Below are positions 22,580 to 34,000 of a stretch of 64,000 nucleotides of DNA, piece after piece. A program made the translations under genes and the position numbers. The notes under the pieces were generated by a model. The model ran no database searches. It was not told the DNA's origin and saw nothing but the letters and a program-made list of their open reading frames with translations. Where the stretch lies: the NCBI RefSeq assembly GCF_022539505.1, contig NC_061514.1:339613644-339677643 (forward strand). Reading direction: 5' to 3'. The DNA comes from Lolium rigidum. Taxonomy: Eukaryota > Streptophyta > Magnoliopsida > Poales > Poaceae. The stretch's first letter is position 1, and each line of letters begins with the position of its first letter.

Positions 22580-22959
22580 GTATTGTCAATAGGAGGGGTC
22601 GAGACCTTGCCCGAGGCGCAAATGGGCCTGGGTGGCGCGCCCAGCAGAGGGGGCGTGCCACCTAGCCTCATTTGGCCCTCGAGGCTTCCCTCTCGTACTT
22701 CTTTGCTCATGGTCTTCCTCTTGATGAAAAACTGATAAAGTATTCTTTCCTTCAAGTTTTAGGCATCCAGAGGGTCCCTAAAACAGCAAAATACGAAAAG
22801 GAAGGTTTTCTGCCTCTCATAAATTTCAATGAAAGGGACTTTGTAAGAAAGTCCCATAAATCAACTAAACAGTCATAAATTATGGTTGATCATGAAAAAT
22901 ATCATTCAAAACTAATCATGTAAGTATCTATATTTGATGATGTAAAATGCACGTAGTAT
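22580..22959. other. Degenerate LTR-like fragment
   Basis: Contains GGGCCTGGGTGGCGCGCC and CTTTCCTTCAAGTTTTAGG, words common in grass Ty3 LTR interiors, and no open frame of interest. It is probably the target into which the Athila-like element inserted. Low certainty. Confidence 0.3.
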
Positions 22960-23118
22960 CTAGCTTCGCTGCCCACCAGCATTCGCCGCCACGATCTTGC
23001 AGTCGCCATCATCAGTTGCTTCGTCACTCTGGTATGCTACCTGAGTAGTAGAAGCAGACGACATCGCCGTGACGAGGAAGAACAACCACACAGCCACGCG
23101 GGTGGGACCCACCTCCAT
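22960..23118 (-). CDS. Small secreted-peptide-like ORF (52 aa), hypothetical
   Basis: ATG at 23118, stop at 22960. The product starts MEVGPTRVAVWLFFLVTAMS, a good secretory signal with a hydrophobic core and small residues near position 22, followed by an acidic stretch (SDEATDDGD) and a basic end (GGQRS). No known peptide family was recognised. CAG|GTAGCA after residue 29 could be a splice donor, in which case this is only the first exon of a larger secreted protein. A longer in-frame extension starts at 23226. The surrounding DNA (23120-23460) is GC-rich with no further gene seen. Confidence 0.25.
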   Translation of the reverse strand: MEVGPTRVAVWLFFLVTAMSSASTTQVAYQSDEATDDGDCKIVAANAGGQRS

Positions 23119-23530
23119 CGCCAAGAGGCAGTCATCGACCGAACAGAGTAGCGAGAGCGCAATAGGCCAGCCGCCATGACGTCTTCCCAGAGCAGTCATC
23201 ACCACCACCTTCAGCGAGCCTCGCAACCATATTGCTACATCCCGTGCAAGACCATCTAAGCCATCCTGAGCCCATCGGGTCCAGAGGTGAGCAGATCAAG
23301 GACCACGATGGCAACGAACGCCCATTGTGGCATGGAGCTCTTCCACAAGCCGGCACTTGCACCAGCGCAACCTAGCCGCGCTAGACCATGACCTCCCGAA
23401 GAGCACCACCGTCACAGAGGCTGAGACCCCGGCCTGCCCTCCATGACGCGGGGATAAGAAGAGCGCCGCTACTGGGAATATATATGAATTTGACGTGCAT
23501 ACGATAGATAAAGATAAAAAAAACCGGTGT

Positions 23531-23945
23531 CTACATTCCCAAATGGCGGTAGAACACCCTGTAGTCGTCGCCGTCGTCGTCGGAGCCGTCCTCGTGCTTC
23601 AGCAACGTGTCCGGTGGTGGGGGCTGGTGGCTGCTCCTGTGGCCCGGGTGCCCGCTGCGGCGAGGAGGAGGAGGCGACAGGGACTCCCAGTCATAGTCGT
23701 TGTTGTTCGTCATGCCGGCTAGGACGGCCTAGATCGCATTGTCCAGAGCGTCGCCCTCAGACGGCAACGAAATGGGCACGCCTCCAACGCCGAGGCGCCA
23801 TCACGGTGGCCCGCGGAAATCTGACGGTGCCGGGTAGCCCGCCTTGTACAAGAGGCGCGCCTCCCAGTCATGCAAGGAACGGCGGCCGAAGCCGTTGGTC
23901 GATGCACCGTCGTCGGGTACCTCTCAGCTATCTTCTCGTGCTCTC
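23531..23945 (-). pseudogene. Fragment of a repeat-associated grass hypothetical protein
   Basis: On the minus strand the frame reads SLHDWEARLLYKAGYPAPSD, then a stop, then GVPISLPSEGDALDNAI, then another stop, then MTNNNDYDWESLSPPPP down to YRVFYRHLGM. From memory, W-x-A-R-x-LY-x-x-x-YP-x-P-x-D followed by a Pro-rich linker occurs in a family of unnamed grass proteins often annotated near transposons. Two in-frame stops and missing ends make it a relic. 23946-24020 resembles its 5' leader (CT-rich on the minus strand). Confidence 0.45.
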
Positions 23946-24020
23946 ACGGGGAGATTTTGGGGAGATTTGGGCGAGGAGGAAGCGAAGCGGGGAGGAAGAA
24001 GGCAAAATCTCAGCGGAATA

Positions 24021-25208
24021 AATAGGCTAGACACGAGCGGTTGCGAGGTAGCTGGCCGGTTCTCGCACCATTACGCACCATTACTTTGCCGTGTCGAGAT
24101 TCTCCTGAAATGTTGCTGCTCCGGCCAGTTATGGCGTGCTGAAGCTGAGACGATGAGGACGAACACCGTGTGTCGCTGGCAGGACAGGGCCACTGGCAGG
24201 GCAAGAAGTTTTCGCACGCTTTCTCTCCATCTTGCGCTCATAGGCGCTCCCCGACGTGTTGGGTTCGGCCTGCAATCGCCGGATGAAAATATGGCCCAAT
24301 CTAGCGAGTTATGAACTGTTGGGGGCGCGACTAATTTTTTTTTATCGATATGACAATAAAAATCTGCCTGAAGAAGGGATGCTGAGGCGCCGAGTGGAGA
24401 TGCTCTTAGGGCTGCCGCCCTGGCAACCTCTTCACCGCTCCTCCTGACCGTCTAGAGGACCATCCCACCAAAAGGAACACGAGGGAATCCACTTAATTTC
24501 CTTTTTTTATTGGATTTATGTGGACTTGTACATCCTACCTATGCAACGGCCTGATGTAAACTGTGTATATTGTATCATCACAATAGAAACTTTCGAGTAA
24601 TAAAGCATCATTTATAAAAAAGAAATTCAAAAAAGTATTCCCGACATTGCTGACGAATGTTTGCTCCAAAGCCCCAAATATAAAATGGTGAAAAATCAAG
24701 GCCTCAAATGGAAAGCTAGGGAGGAAGCAAATTCAGAGGCCACAACTCAAAGTGAGTCGGTCGGTCAGCCTCGTCTCACTTTGCGGTTTTGCCTCCTCGT
24801 GCAGTCAGCGCTAGCAACTGTTGATTAACAAAGTTGGAATCCTCAAATCAAACAGCACTTGCTCAGACTACTATTCCTGTGACTGGGAGCAGCAAGAATT
24901 CAAAGGCACGGACGGGGCGACAACGACGGCCATGCGTACTAGTCTGTTCTTCTCTCCAGTCTCCACTCACATGTGGATTACGCCCTAAATAGCCTAGGAT
25001 TTTTTGTGTGTATGTAAAGCCCACCCTTTTGTCTTTCCTCCCATCTTCTTCGACCGAATTGAGGAGCGAGACAAGCAGAGGATAGAGCTTAGCTAAGACA
25101 TAGTAACAGAGAAGCAGAGAATTGAGGAGCTTGAGCTCGCACGCACATGAGGTGGAGGCTTCCCGCACCTTTCGTCTAGGATTCTTCCATGTTTCAGGAA
25201 CGCAAGCC
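24021..25208. other. Upstream region of the LRR receptor kinase gene
   Basis: No gene recognised. GAGATGCTCTTAGGGC near 24400 resembles the end of a short DNA transposon. 24470-24640 looks like the 3' end of a transcribed element (AATAAA near 24598 followed by A-rich DNA). 24660-25208 holds the presumed promoter and 5' leader; ordinary core elements could not be placed with confidence. Confidence 0.35.
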
Positions 25209-28200
25209 ATGTCGCCCCTGCTCATCCAATTCCTCTGTCTACTCCTCGTCGCAGGTAGGAATCTTGCTCCCTTCTCCTCTTGGGTTGCTCTGTTCTTGGT
25301 CTGCTATCTGAATTACGATTGGAGTTAGTCTGACGGGGTCGATTCGGTAATCTTGATTCTTGAAGGTGAGGTGGTGCTGATCGGCGCGCAGACCGGCGGC
25401 GACAAGGAGGTGCTGGTGGAGCTCAAGCGGTTCCTGGTCACGAACAACAGGGTCAACCGCGGCGACTACGACGCGTGGCCGGAGTCGGACCCGTCGCCGT
25501 GCCTGTGGCGCGGCGTCCTCTGCGACGCGGACGGCCGCGTCGCCTCCCTGAACCTGTCGCGCTCGAGCATCTCCGGCGCGGCGTTCGGCAACTTCTCGCG
25601 GCTCACGGCGCTCACGTCGCTCGACCTCTCCGACAACTCCATCACCGGCGTGCTCCCGGCCGCCGACCTCAACCAATGCCGCGGCCTCCTGCACCTCAAC
25701 CTCTCCCACAACCTCATCGCCGGGCCGCTGGACCTCTCCGGCCTGACCAGCCTGCGGGTGCTCGACGTGTCGGGGAACCGGCTCGAGGGCGCCGTCGCCG
25801 GCAACTTCCCGGCGATGTGCGCCAACCTCACCTCGCTCGACCTGTCCACCAACAGGTTCATCGGCAATATAACCGGCCTGTTCGACAGCTGCCCCAGTCT
25901 TCAGTACGTCGACCTCAGCTCCAACAATTTCACCGGCGAGCTATGGCCGGGCGTCACAAGATTCAGGCAATTCAGCGCCGCCGAGAACAACCTCGCCGGG
26001 ATCATTCCGTCGAGCACGTTTCCGGACAGCTGCAGACTCCAGTCCTTGGACCTTTCCGCTAACAAGCTGGCCGGAAACTTCCCGGATTCCGTCGCCAATT
26101 GCAACAATTTGACTTACATGTCGCTGTGGGGGAATAAATTCACCGGGATGATACCCGCCGGAATCGGAAGGCTCGCCGTCCTCGAGACGCTGATTCTTGG
26201 GAAGAACGGGTTCCACCGGCAGATACCGCCGGAGCTGACCAACTGCACGAAGCTTCAGTTCTTGGACATCAGCAGCAACATGTTTGGAGGGGATGTGCAG
26301 GAGACCTTTGGCAACTTTGTGAGCTTGAAGTATCTTGTGCTGCACCACAACAGGTACACCGGCGGCATCGTGTCCTCCGGCGTGCTGCAGCTGCCGGAGC
26401 TCGCCAGGCTCGACCTCAGCTTCAATGAGTTCACAGGCAATCTCCCTCTAGAGGTGGCCGACATGAAGAGCCTCAAGTACCTGATGCTGGGCGAGAACAA
26501 CTTTTCCGGCGAGATACCGCCCGAGTACGGCCGGCTCCCGGAGCTCCAGGCGCTGGACCTGTCTAACAACACGCTCAGGGGCGTAATCCCGTCGAGCATA
26601 GGGAACCTCACGTCGCTCCTCTGGCTGATGCTCGCCGGCAATCAGCTCTCCGGTGAGATACCACCTGCAATCGGCAACTGCAGCAGCTTGCTCTGGCTGA
26701 ACCTGGCCGATAATCGGTTAACTGGCAATATCCCACCGGAGATGGCAGAGATTGGGAAGAACCCTGGACCAACGTTCGCCAAGAACCGGAACGATCCGAG
26801 CGTGCTCGCTGGCTCCGGCGAATGCCAGGCCATGAAGCGGTGGATTCCGGCGAGCTATCCACCGTTCAGCTTCGTTTACTCCGTCATGACTCGGGAGAAC
26901 TGCCGCAGCATATGGGACCGCATCCTCAAGGGCAACGGAATCGTCCCAATTTGCACCAACTCCTCGTCGCCGGTGAGGTCCAACACGGTCTCCGGGTACG
27001 TGCAGCTATCAAGGAACTTGCTTTCCGGAGAGATACCATCGAGCATCGGTGCAATGCGGAACATCAGCTTGCTCCACCTCGACGGCAACCATCTAACAGG
27101 GCGGCTGCCGCCGGAGCTCAGCCGGCTCCCGCTGGTTATGCTGAACGTCTCGAGGAACAACATCTCAGGGCCGATCCCGCCTGAGATCGGCGAGATTCTG
27201 TGCCTGGAGAGGATGGACCTGTCATTCAACAACCTCTCCGGCGAGCTCCCGCCGAGCCTGTTCAAGCTCACCGACCTGGTTATCTTCAATGTGTCATACA
27301 ACCCGCTTCTCTCCGGCAATGTCTCCACCACCGGCCAATTCGGCACCTTCGACGAGGAGTCCTTCCGCGGCAACCCGCTCATATCATTTAATCAGGGTGG
27401 AGCTGCCGGTAAGCAGCTACCGCGACCAGAAGCTGCCGATGTCCCTCCGGTTAGGAGACGCAGCATGCTGCGGAGAACCATTGTGATGTGGTTCTTTTTC
27501 TCCCTCGTCCTCTCCTTCATCGCCGGCACCGTCGTATTCATCATCTCCAGCCTGCGCACCAGGTTCCCGGTGGAGCAAGAGCCGGACCAGGAATCGTTCT
27601 CCCGCGAGCACCCCAAGGGCGGCAAGCACTCGTTCCAAATGTGGACGTCGTCGCCTCCGTCCGGCTCGTCGTCGACGGCGACCGGGTGCTCCTCTTCGAC
27701 GGAGGGAGTGAAGGTGTTCCGGCTGGACAAGACGGCGTTCACCTACCGCGACATCGTGGCCGCCACGGGTAACTTCTCCGACGACCGGGTGATCGGGCGT
27801 GGCGGATATGGCGTGGTGTACCGCGGCGTGCTGCCCGACGGCCGCGCCGTGGCGGTAAAGAAACTGTCCAGGCCGCGCGACTGCTGCGGGGACGACGACG
27901 GCGAGCGCGAGTTCCGCGCCGAGATGGAGGTGCTCGCCGACCGGATGGGGTTCACGTGGCCGCACCCGAACCTCGTTACGCTGTACGGGTGGTGCCTCTC
28001 CGGCGCCGCCAAGATACTGGTCTACGAGCACCTGGAGGGCGGAAGCCTGGATGAGCTGATCTGCGACACCGCCGCGTTCAGGTGGCCGGCACGGCTGGAC
28101 GCGGCCGTCGGCGTGGCGCGCGCGCTCACGTTCCTGCACCATGAGTGCGTGCCCGCCGTGGTGCACCGCGACGTGAAGGCCAGCAACGTGCTCCTGGGCC

Positions 28201-28658
28201 GCGACGGCCGCGCCAGGGTGACGGACTTCGGACTGGCCAGGGTGGTCCGTCCCGGCGACACCCACGTGAGCACGGTGGTGGCCGGCACGGTCGGGTACGT
28301 TGCGCCGGAGTACGGGCAGACGTGGCGCGCCACGACGAAGGGCGACGTGTACAGCTACGGCGTGCTCCTGATGGAGCTCGCAACCGGCCGGCGCGCCGTC
28401 GACGTCGGCGAGGAGGAGTGCCTCGTCGACTGGGCTCGGCGCACGGCGAAGGAAGGCTGGAATACAAGGCATCAAGGAGGGGACGATCGATCGACGATCG
28501 GCGCGGTGTTCTGGGAACTGCTCGCGCTCGGCATGCGGTGCACGGCCGACGCGCCGCACGAGCGGCCCGACATGCCGGAAGTGCTCGCTGCGCTGCTCGA
28601 CATCGCCGCCGCCAACGGCACAACGACGGCGAGTAGTTTAACATGTTCCAGGACATAG
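25209..28658 (+). CDS. NILR1-like: LRR receptor-like protein kinase, At1g74360/NILR1 type
   Basis: Exon 1 (25209-25254) encodes MSPLLIQFLCLLLVAG. A 111-bp GT-AG intron (25255-25365) follows, and exon 2 runs to TAG at 28658, giving 1112 residues with no frameshift. Order: signal peptide (about 1-23), LRR N-cap with PSPCLWRGVLC (about 55-70), some twenty LRRs, an island region with GECQAMKRWIPASYPPFSFV (about 485-555), more LRRs, a membrane helix IVMWFFFSLVLSFIAGTVVF (about 705-730), then a kinase. The kinase shows GRGGYG (about 825), VAVKK Lys, HRDVKASN (RD type), DFG and the APE-position YVAPEYGQ. The island and kinase closely follow Arabidopsis At1g74360, known as NILR1, a receptor needed for immunity to nematodes. 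It should sit in the plasma membrane, sense an extracellular ligand and signal by Ser/Thr phosphorylation. The ligand in grasses is unknown. It is the only intact gene here, about 220 bp from a LINE. Confidence 0.95.
25255..25365 (+). other. Intron of the LRR receptor kinase gene
   Basis: Starts GTAGGAATC, ends TTGAAG. Splicing joins codon G|GT (Gly16) and places a signal peptide before GEVVLIGAQ. Starting inside exon 2 would lack a secretion signal and an ATG, so the spliced start is preferred. Confidence 0.88.
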
Positions 28659-28879
28659 TTGTTCGAGGTTACGATACAAATTGATTCTTTGTGTACAAAA
28701 TTTGGTTGTTTAGTTCAGATTGGCGTTCATTCCTGGTGTGAATTGTAAATGTACATAGCTCCTTCTTAGAAGGCACATGTATAGCTAGAAGGGAGATCTT
28801 TATCAAAAAAGCTAGAAGAGAGATTTTTTGCCGATAAAAAGGAAGATTTAAGCAGTACACTCGATCTCTGCATGATTAA

Positions 28880-30040
28880 GATGTATCAAATGTGTCAAAA
28901 TATTTAAAACAAAAGAGAAAATACAAGTAATTATATAGACGCCTAAGGTGATAGAGGGTCAATTGGAAGATTGCCCTGCTATCTACTGATGTGTCCTAAA
29001 AACCATGTAGACACCTATATAAACAGGTCATGTTTCTTCACATGCTTTAGAGATGGCCATGAAGGGAGTAAAATTGTGCACTGATAGATGTCCTGCATTG
29101 GAGAAAAAAAATCATTGACAACCTTATCATTTCTGCATAGCCACGGCGATCAAATAATGGCAAGCACTCTCACCATGATAAGTATTTAAAACATATGATC
29201 CACACCGTTTATCCAATTATTGTATATATTTGCAATGATGTGTGACGCGTATAAGGTTGAACATATTTGCGTAACTGACCATATAGATCTAGTAAATTTG
29301 CACTTAACGAATAAGTAATCGATAGTCTCGTCGTGATGATACAATACATACTTTGTACTTCCATACCAAATATGTTTTACAAGGTTATCTTTAGTGAGGA
29401 TTACACCTCTATGAAGATACCACGCAAAAACCTTAGTCTTTAATGGAATATCCATTTATTCCCAAAAGAAATGCTATTATCAACTAGCGTTTCTAGCTGG
29501 ATTAATGCTTTATACATGAAGTTCACAGAGAATTTACCACTCTTATGTAGATTCCATCGAAATTCGTTAGTACCTTGCGCAAGTTAGACCAAATCCAAAT
29601 GTTATAGCAAATCATTCCATGATGCAAGCGTAGGACCAACAAGATCACTTTTGAACGTAACATTTGGTGGTGAAGACTCCAGAAACTTAGCGATTGTATC
29701 CTCATTAGCATTACATAATATTGTAGAGAGCTGGACATTATTCTCGGAGTGTAGCATTACTCTGCTACTTATCCTAATTGTGAATGAACCATATGGGAAG
29801 ACGTATTTCTTCGTTGCCATTAGTCCAGCCCAGAAATGTGAGATATCAGGTTTCCAATAGACCTAATGCAGTGCACGATGAGCCTATGTCTTTAATTTTT
29901 AGAAGAATTTGCCACACCCCATCTTCGTTAAGAAACTTAAAGAAACCATTTACCTAGAGATGCTTTGTTCTTGACCTGTAGGTCATGAATTTCAAGTCAT
30001 TATTGGTCTTTAGGGCGATAAACTACACCCCATGTAGTCA
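28880..30040 (-). mobile_element. Degenerate LINE 3' portion with zf-RVT domain
   Basis: On the minus strand, starting at 30040, it reads TTWGVVYRPKDQ, then VKNKASLGKW, FWSLHHQ and IPLKTKVFAWYLHRGVILTK, followed by the zinc-binding motif region (YHHDETIDYLFVKCKFTRSIW) and LCRNDKVVND near 29120. These are the linker and zf-RVT region of plant L1 ORF2 proteins. Many frameshifts and stops make it much older than the LINE at 19806. It abuts the copia gag relic at about 30040, and its 3' end near 28880 is approximate. DNA between the kinase stop and here holds only a 3' untranslated region. Confidence 0.75.
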
Positions 30041-30044
30041 ATCA

Positions 30045-30670
30045 ATATTGCCTTTTCTCACAATCTCATTTCAAAATCTATACGGGCTAGGATATGTGGG
30101 GCGCAATAAAGTCCAACTTTAGGGTCTCGAATGTGGGTAGTGAATTGTATTGCATGTAGCAATTTTAAGGCTACAAGATGATTGATGAGCGCTCCATCAT
30201 TGAGTAGGCTCATGAGAAATATTCCATTGCTAAAGAACTTCAGCAAATTACATGTGTGTTATCGGATAAGTTTATTGTCGAACACAACGTTGCCAATCTT
30301 CCTTCTTCGTGGAGGAATTTTGCTACTTCTCTAAAGCACAAGAAACAAGAGTTTTTATTACGGATCCCATTGGGTCCCTTGACGTGGAAGAAAACGTGAG
30401 GGCAGAAGACACATGTGCTCGAGGTGTTGAGGGAGGTTCTAGTGCAAACTTAGTACATAAAAATTCCAATCCTACAAGTTCAAGAGCAAGAACAACTACG
30501 ATGGCAAAGGAAAATTTGATGGGAAGAAAAAAAGCTTCACAGTCTTCCAAATTCAAGAACAAGACTAATAAGAAGAAAGGAGTGTGCCACGTCTATGGTG
30601 ATCCTGATCACTGGACTACCAATTGCCCTAACCGCTTTGATAAGTGCCGACATGGGATGGGTGGCAAGAC
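30045..30670 (+). pseudogene. copia gag remnant with degraded zinc knuckle
   Basis: Frame pieces read DMWGAIKSNFRVSNVGSELY, YKMIDERSIIE, CVLSDKFIVEHNVANLPSSW, GSLDVEENVRAEDT and the CCHC-like CHVYGDPDHWTTNCP, with Tyr in place of the second Cys. This is the UBN2/gag order of copia elements. An in-frame stop follows ELYCM and a frameshift occurs near 30320. It is cut at 30670 by an LTR insertion. Confidence 0.85.
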
Positions 30671-31676
30671 TGATACGCCTCCGACGTATCGATAATTTCT
30701 TATGTTCCATGCCACATTATTGATGATATCTACATGTTTTATGCACACTTTATGTCATATTCGTGCATTTTATGGAACTAACCTATTAACAAGATGCCGA
30801 AGTGCCAGTTGCTGTTTTCTGCTGCGTAATAGCTCACTGATCGAGCGCCCTTGCGCTGAAGATGAACGGGGCTAAGCGATCTGCCGAAGCTGTGGGATGT
30901 CAAAATGCATCGGTAGGGGAGCGTTCCGCCTTAGAGGGAAGCAACCGCGAAAGCTTGGTTTCAGAAATCCTAGTAACGAAATATTCTCGGAATTGGACGA
31001 AATCAACGCCCAGGGTCCTATTTTGCCACGAAGCTTCCAGAAGACCGAAAGGGATACGAAGTGGGGCGACGAGGCGCCGCCACCATAGGGCCGCGCGGCC
31101 GAGAGGGGCCCCGCACCGCCCTATGGTGTGGGCCCCTCGTCAGCCCTCCGACTCCGCCCTTCCGCCTACTTCATAGCCTCCATCGCGAAACCCCGATGCG
31201 AAAAACCACGATACGGAAAACCTTCCCGGAGACGCCGCCGCCGCCAATCCCATCTCGGGGGATTACGGAGATCTCCTCCGGCACCCTGCCGAGAGGGGAT
31301 TCATCTCCCGGAGGACTCTTCACCGCCATGGTCGCCTCCGGAGTGATGAGTGAGTAGTTCACCCCTGGACTATGGGTCCATAGCAGTAGCTAGATGGTTG
31401 TCTTCTCCTCATTGTGCTTCATTGTTGGATCTTGTGAGCTGCCTAACATGATCAAGATCATCTATCCGTAATGCTATATGTTGTGTTTGTCGGGATCCGA
31501 TGGATAGAGAATACCATGTTATGTTAATTATCAAGTTATTACCTATGTGTTGTTTATGATCTTGCATGCTCTCCGTTATTAGTAGAGGCTCTGGCCAAGT
31601 TGATGCTAGTAACTCCAAGAGGGAGTATTTATGCTCGATAGTGGGTTCATGCCTGCATTGATATCCGGGGAGTGAC
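30671..31676 (+). repeat. Truncated Athila-type LTR (plus orientation) carrying a plastid rRNA fragment
   Basis: Starts TGATACGCCTCCGACG and follows the 1598-bp LTR family (see 31686-33283) to about AGTGACG at 31676. It lacks the last 40 percent. A 131-bp foreign segment (30824-30954) sits between TTTTCTGCT and TTGGTTTCAG, which are nearly adjacent in the other two copies. Confidence 0.85.
30824..30954 (+). pseudogene. rrn23: Chloroplast 23S rRNA gene fragment inside an LTR
   Basis: GCGTAATAGCTCACTGATCG, GATGAACGGGGCTAAGCGA, TGCATCGGTAGGGGAGCGTT and AGGGAAGCAACCGCGAAAGC match, in order, a conserved stretch of large-subunit rRNA in its plastid form (GTCAAAATGCATCGG is plastid-like). About 131 bp of plastid DNA has entered the nuclear LTR. 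There is no TSD; only two to four bases of shared sequence at the edges suggest insertion during break repair. It is not a functional rRNA. Confidence 0.9.
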
Positions 31677-31685
31677 GAAACCCAC

Positions 31686-33283
31686 GATGGCGTGTATTTC
31701 ACACGTTCGTTGGGCAACCCCAAGAGGAAGGTATGATGCGCACAGCGAGCAAGTTTTCCCTCGAGAAAGAAACCAAGGTTTATCGAACCGGGAGGAGCCA
31801 AGAAGCACGTTGAAGGTTGATGGCGGCGGGATGTAGTGCGGCGCAACACCGGGGATTCCGGCGCCAACGTGGAACCTGCACAACACAACCAAAGTACTTT
31901 GCCCCAACGAAACAGTGAGGTTATCAATCTCACCGGCTTGCTCGTAACAAAGGATTAACCGAATTGTGTGGAAGATGATTGTTTGCGGAGAAAACGGTAA
32001 AAACAAGTATTGCAGCAGATTTGTATTTCGAGTATTAAAAGAATGGACCGGGGTCCACGAGTTCACTAGAGGTGTCTCTCCCATAAGATAAAAGCATGTT
32101 GGGTGAACAAATTACAGTCGGGCAATTGACAAATAGAGAGAGCATAACAATGCACATACATGTCATGATAAGTACGGTGAGATTTAATTGGGCATTACGA
32201 CAAAGTACATAGACCGCCATCCAATCGCATCTATGCCTAAAAAGTCCACCTTCGGGTTATCGTCCGAACCCCCTCCGAGTATTAAGTTGCAAAGCAACGA
32301 GACAATTGCATTAAGTATGGTGCGTAATGTAATCAATAACTACATCCTCGGACATAGCATCAATGTTTTATCCCTAGTGGCAACAGACACAACACAACCT
32401 TAGAACTTTCACGTCACTTGTCCCGGTGTCAATGCGGGCATGAACCCACTATCGAGCATAAATACTCCCTCTTGGAGTTACTAGCATCAACTTGGCCGAG
32501 CCTCTACTAATAACGAAGAGCATGCAAGATCATAAACAACACATATGCAATAACTTGATAATTAACATAACATGGTATTCTCTATCCATCGGATCCCGAC
32601 AAACACAACATAGAGTATTACGAGATAGATGATCTTGATCATGTTAGGAAGCTCACAAGATCCAACAATGAAGCACAATGAGGAGAAGACAACCATCTAG
32701 CTACTGCTATGGACCCATAGTCCGGGGGTGAACTATTCACTCATCACTCCGGAGGCGACCATGGCGGTGTAGGAGTCCTCCGGGAGATGAATCCCCTCTC
32801 CCGGCGGGGTGCGGAGGAGATCTCCAGAATCCCCGAGATGGGTTTGGCGGCGGCGTCTGCGGAAGGTTTTCCGTATCGTGGTTTTTCGCATCGGGGGTTT
32901 CGCGACGGAGGCTTTAAGTAGGCGGAAGGGCAGAGTCGGAGGGCCGACGAGGGGCCCACACCACGGGCGGCGCGGGCCCCCCTTGGCCACGCCGCCTTGT
33001 GGTGCGGCCACCTCGTGGCCCCACTTCGTATGCTCTTCGGTCTTCGGAAGATTCGTGGCAAAATAGGCCCCGGGTCTTGATTTCGTCCAATTCCGAGAAT
33101 ATTTCGTTACTAGGATTTCGAAACCAAAAACGCAGAAAACGACAAGCGGCACTTTGGCATCTTGTTAATAGGTTAGTTCCATAAAATGAACGAATATGAC
33201 ATAAAGTGTGCATAAAACATGTAGGTATCATCAATAATATGGCATAGAACATAAGAAATTATCGATACGTCGGAGACGTATCA
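31686..33283 (-). repeat. Full-length Athila-type LTR, minus orientation
   Basis: On the minus strand it starts TGATACGTCTCCGACG (33283) and ends ACACGCCATC (31686), one or two bases short of the terminal CA. Its length, 1598 bp, equals that of the LTR at 19527-22579. To the right, complement of CTAAGCTTGGGGATGCT (33284-33300) is the purine tract of its own internal region, so this is a 3' LTR. Confidence 0.88.
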
Positions 33284-33900
33284 AGCATCCCCAAGCTTAG
33301 TTCTGCTCGTCCCGAGCAGGTAAAACGATAACAAAGATAATTTTTGAAGTGACATGCCATCATAACCTTGATCATACTATTTGTAAACATATGTAGTGGA
33401 TGCAGCGATCAAAACAATGGTAATGACATGAGTAAACAAGTGAATCATAAAGCAAAGACTTTTCATGAATAGTACTTCAAGACAAGCATCAATAAGTCTT
33501 GCATAAGAGTTAACTCATAAAGCAATAAATCAAAGTAAAGGTATTGAAACAACACAAAGGAAGATTAAGTTTCAGCGGTTGCTTTCAACTTGTAACATGT
33601 ATATCTCATAGATAATTGTCAACATAGAGTAATATAACAAGTACAATATGCAAGTATGTAGGAATCAATGCACGAGTTCACACAAGTGTTTGCTTCTTGA
33701 GGTGGAGAGAGATAGGTGAAGCTGACTCAACATAAAAGTAAAGAGAATGGTCCTTCAAAGAGGAAAGCATCGATTGCTATATTTGTGCTAGAGCTTTTAT
33801 TTTGAAAACATGAAATAATTTTGTCAACGGTAGTAATAAAGCATATGAGTTATGAAAGTTATATCTTACAAGTTGCAAGCCTCATGCATAGTATACTAAT
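33284..33900 (-). mobile_element. Internal 3' non-coding region of the minus-strand Athila-like element
   Basis: Contains the purine tract and the CTGCTCGGGACGAGCAG hairpin-like word (minus strand), equivalent to GAGGACGAGCAGGAGTTAAG at 48789-48808 of the plus-strand relative. It runs into the N gap. No coding sequence. Confidence 0.7.
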
Positions 33901-34000
33901 NNNNNNNNNNNNNNNNNNNNNNNNNNNNNNNNNNNNNNNNNNNNNNNNNNNNNNNNNNNNNNNNNNNNNNNNNNNNNNNNNNNNNNNNNNNNNNNNNNNN
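33901..34000. other. Assembly gap (100 N)
   Basis: Exactly 100 N. It separates the Athila-like internal region from an unrelated LTR-like region. Confidence 0.99.

Noticed and set aside
25353..25365. Start of the receptor kinase inside the second exon (TTG)
   Set aside because: It would remove the signal peptide; exon 1 with GT-AG intron gives an ATG, a hydrophobic signal and correct phase.
30824..30954. Functional rRNA gene
   Set aside because: Only about 131 of roughly 2.9 kb of a 23S gene, embedded in an LTR.
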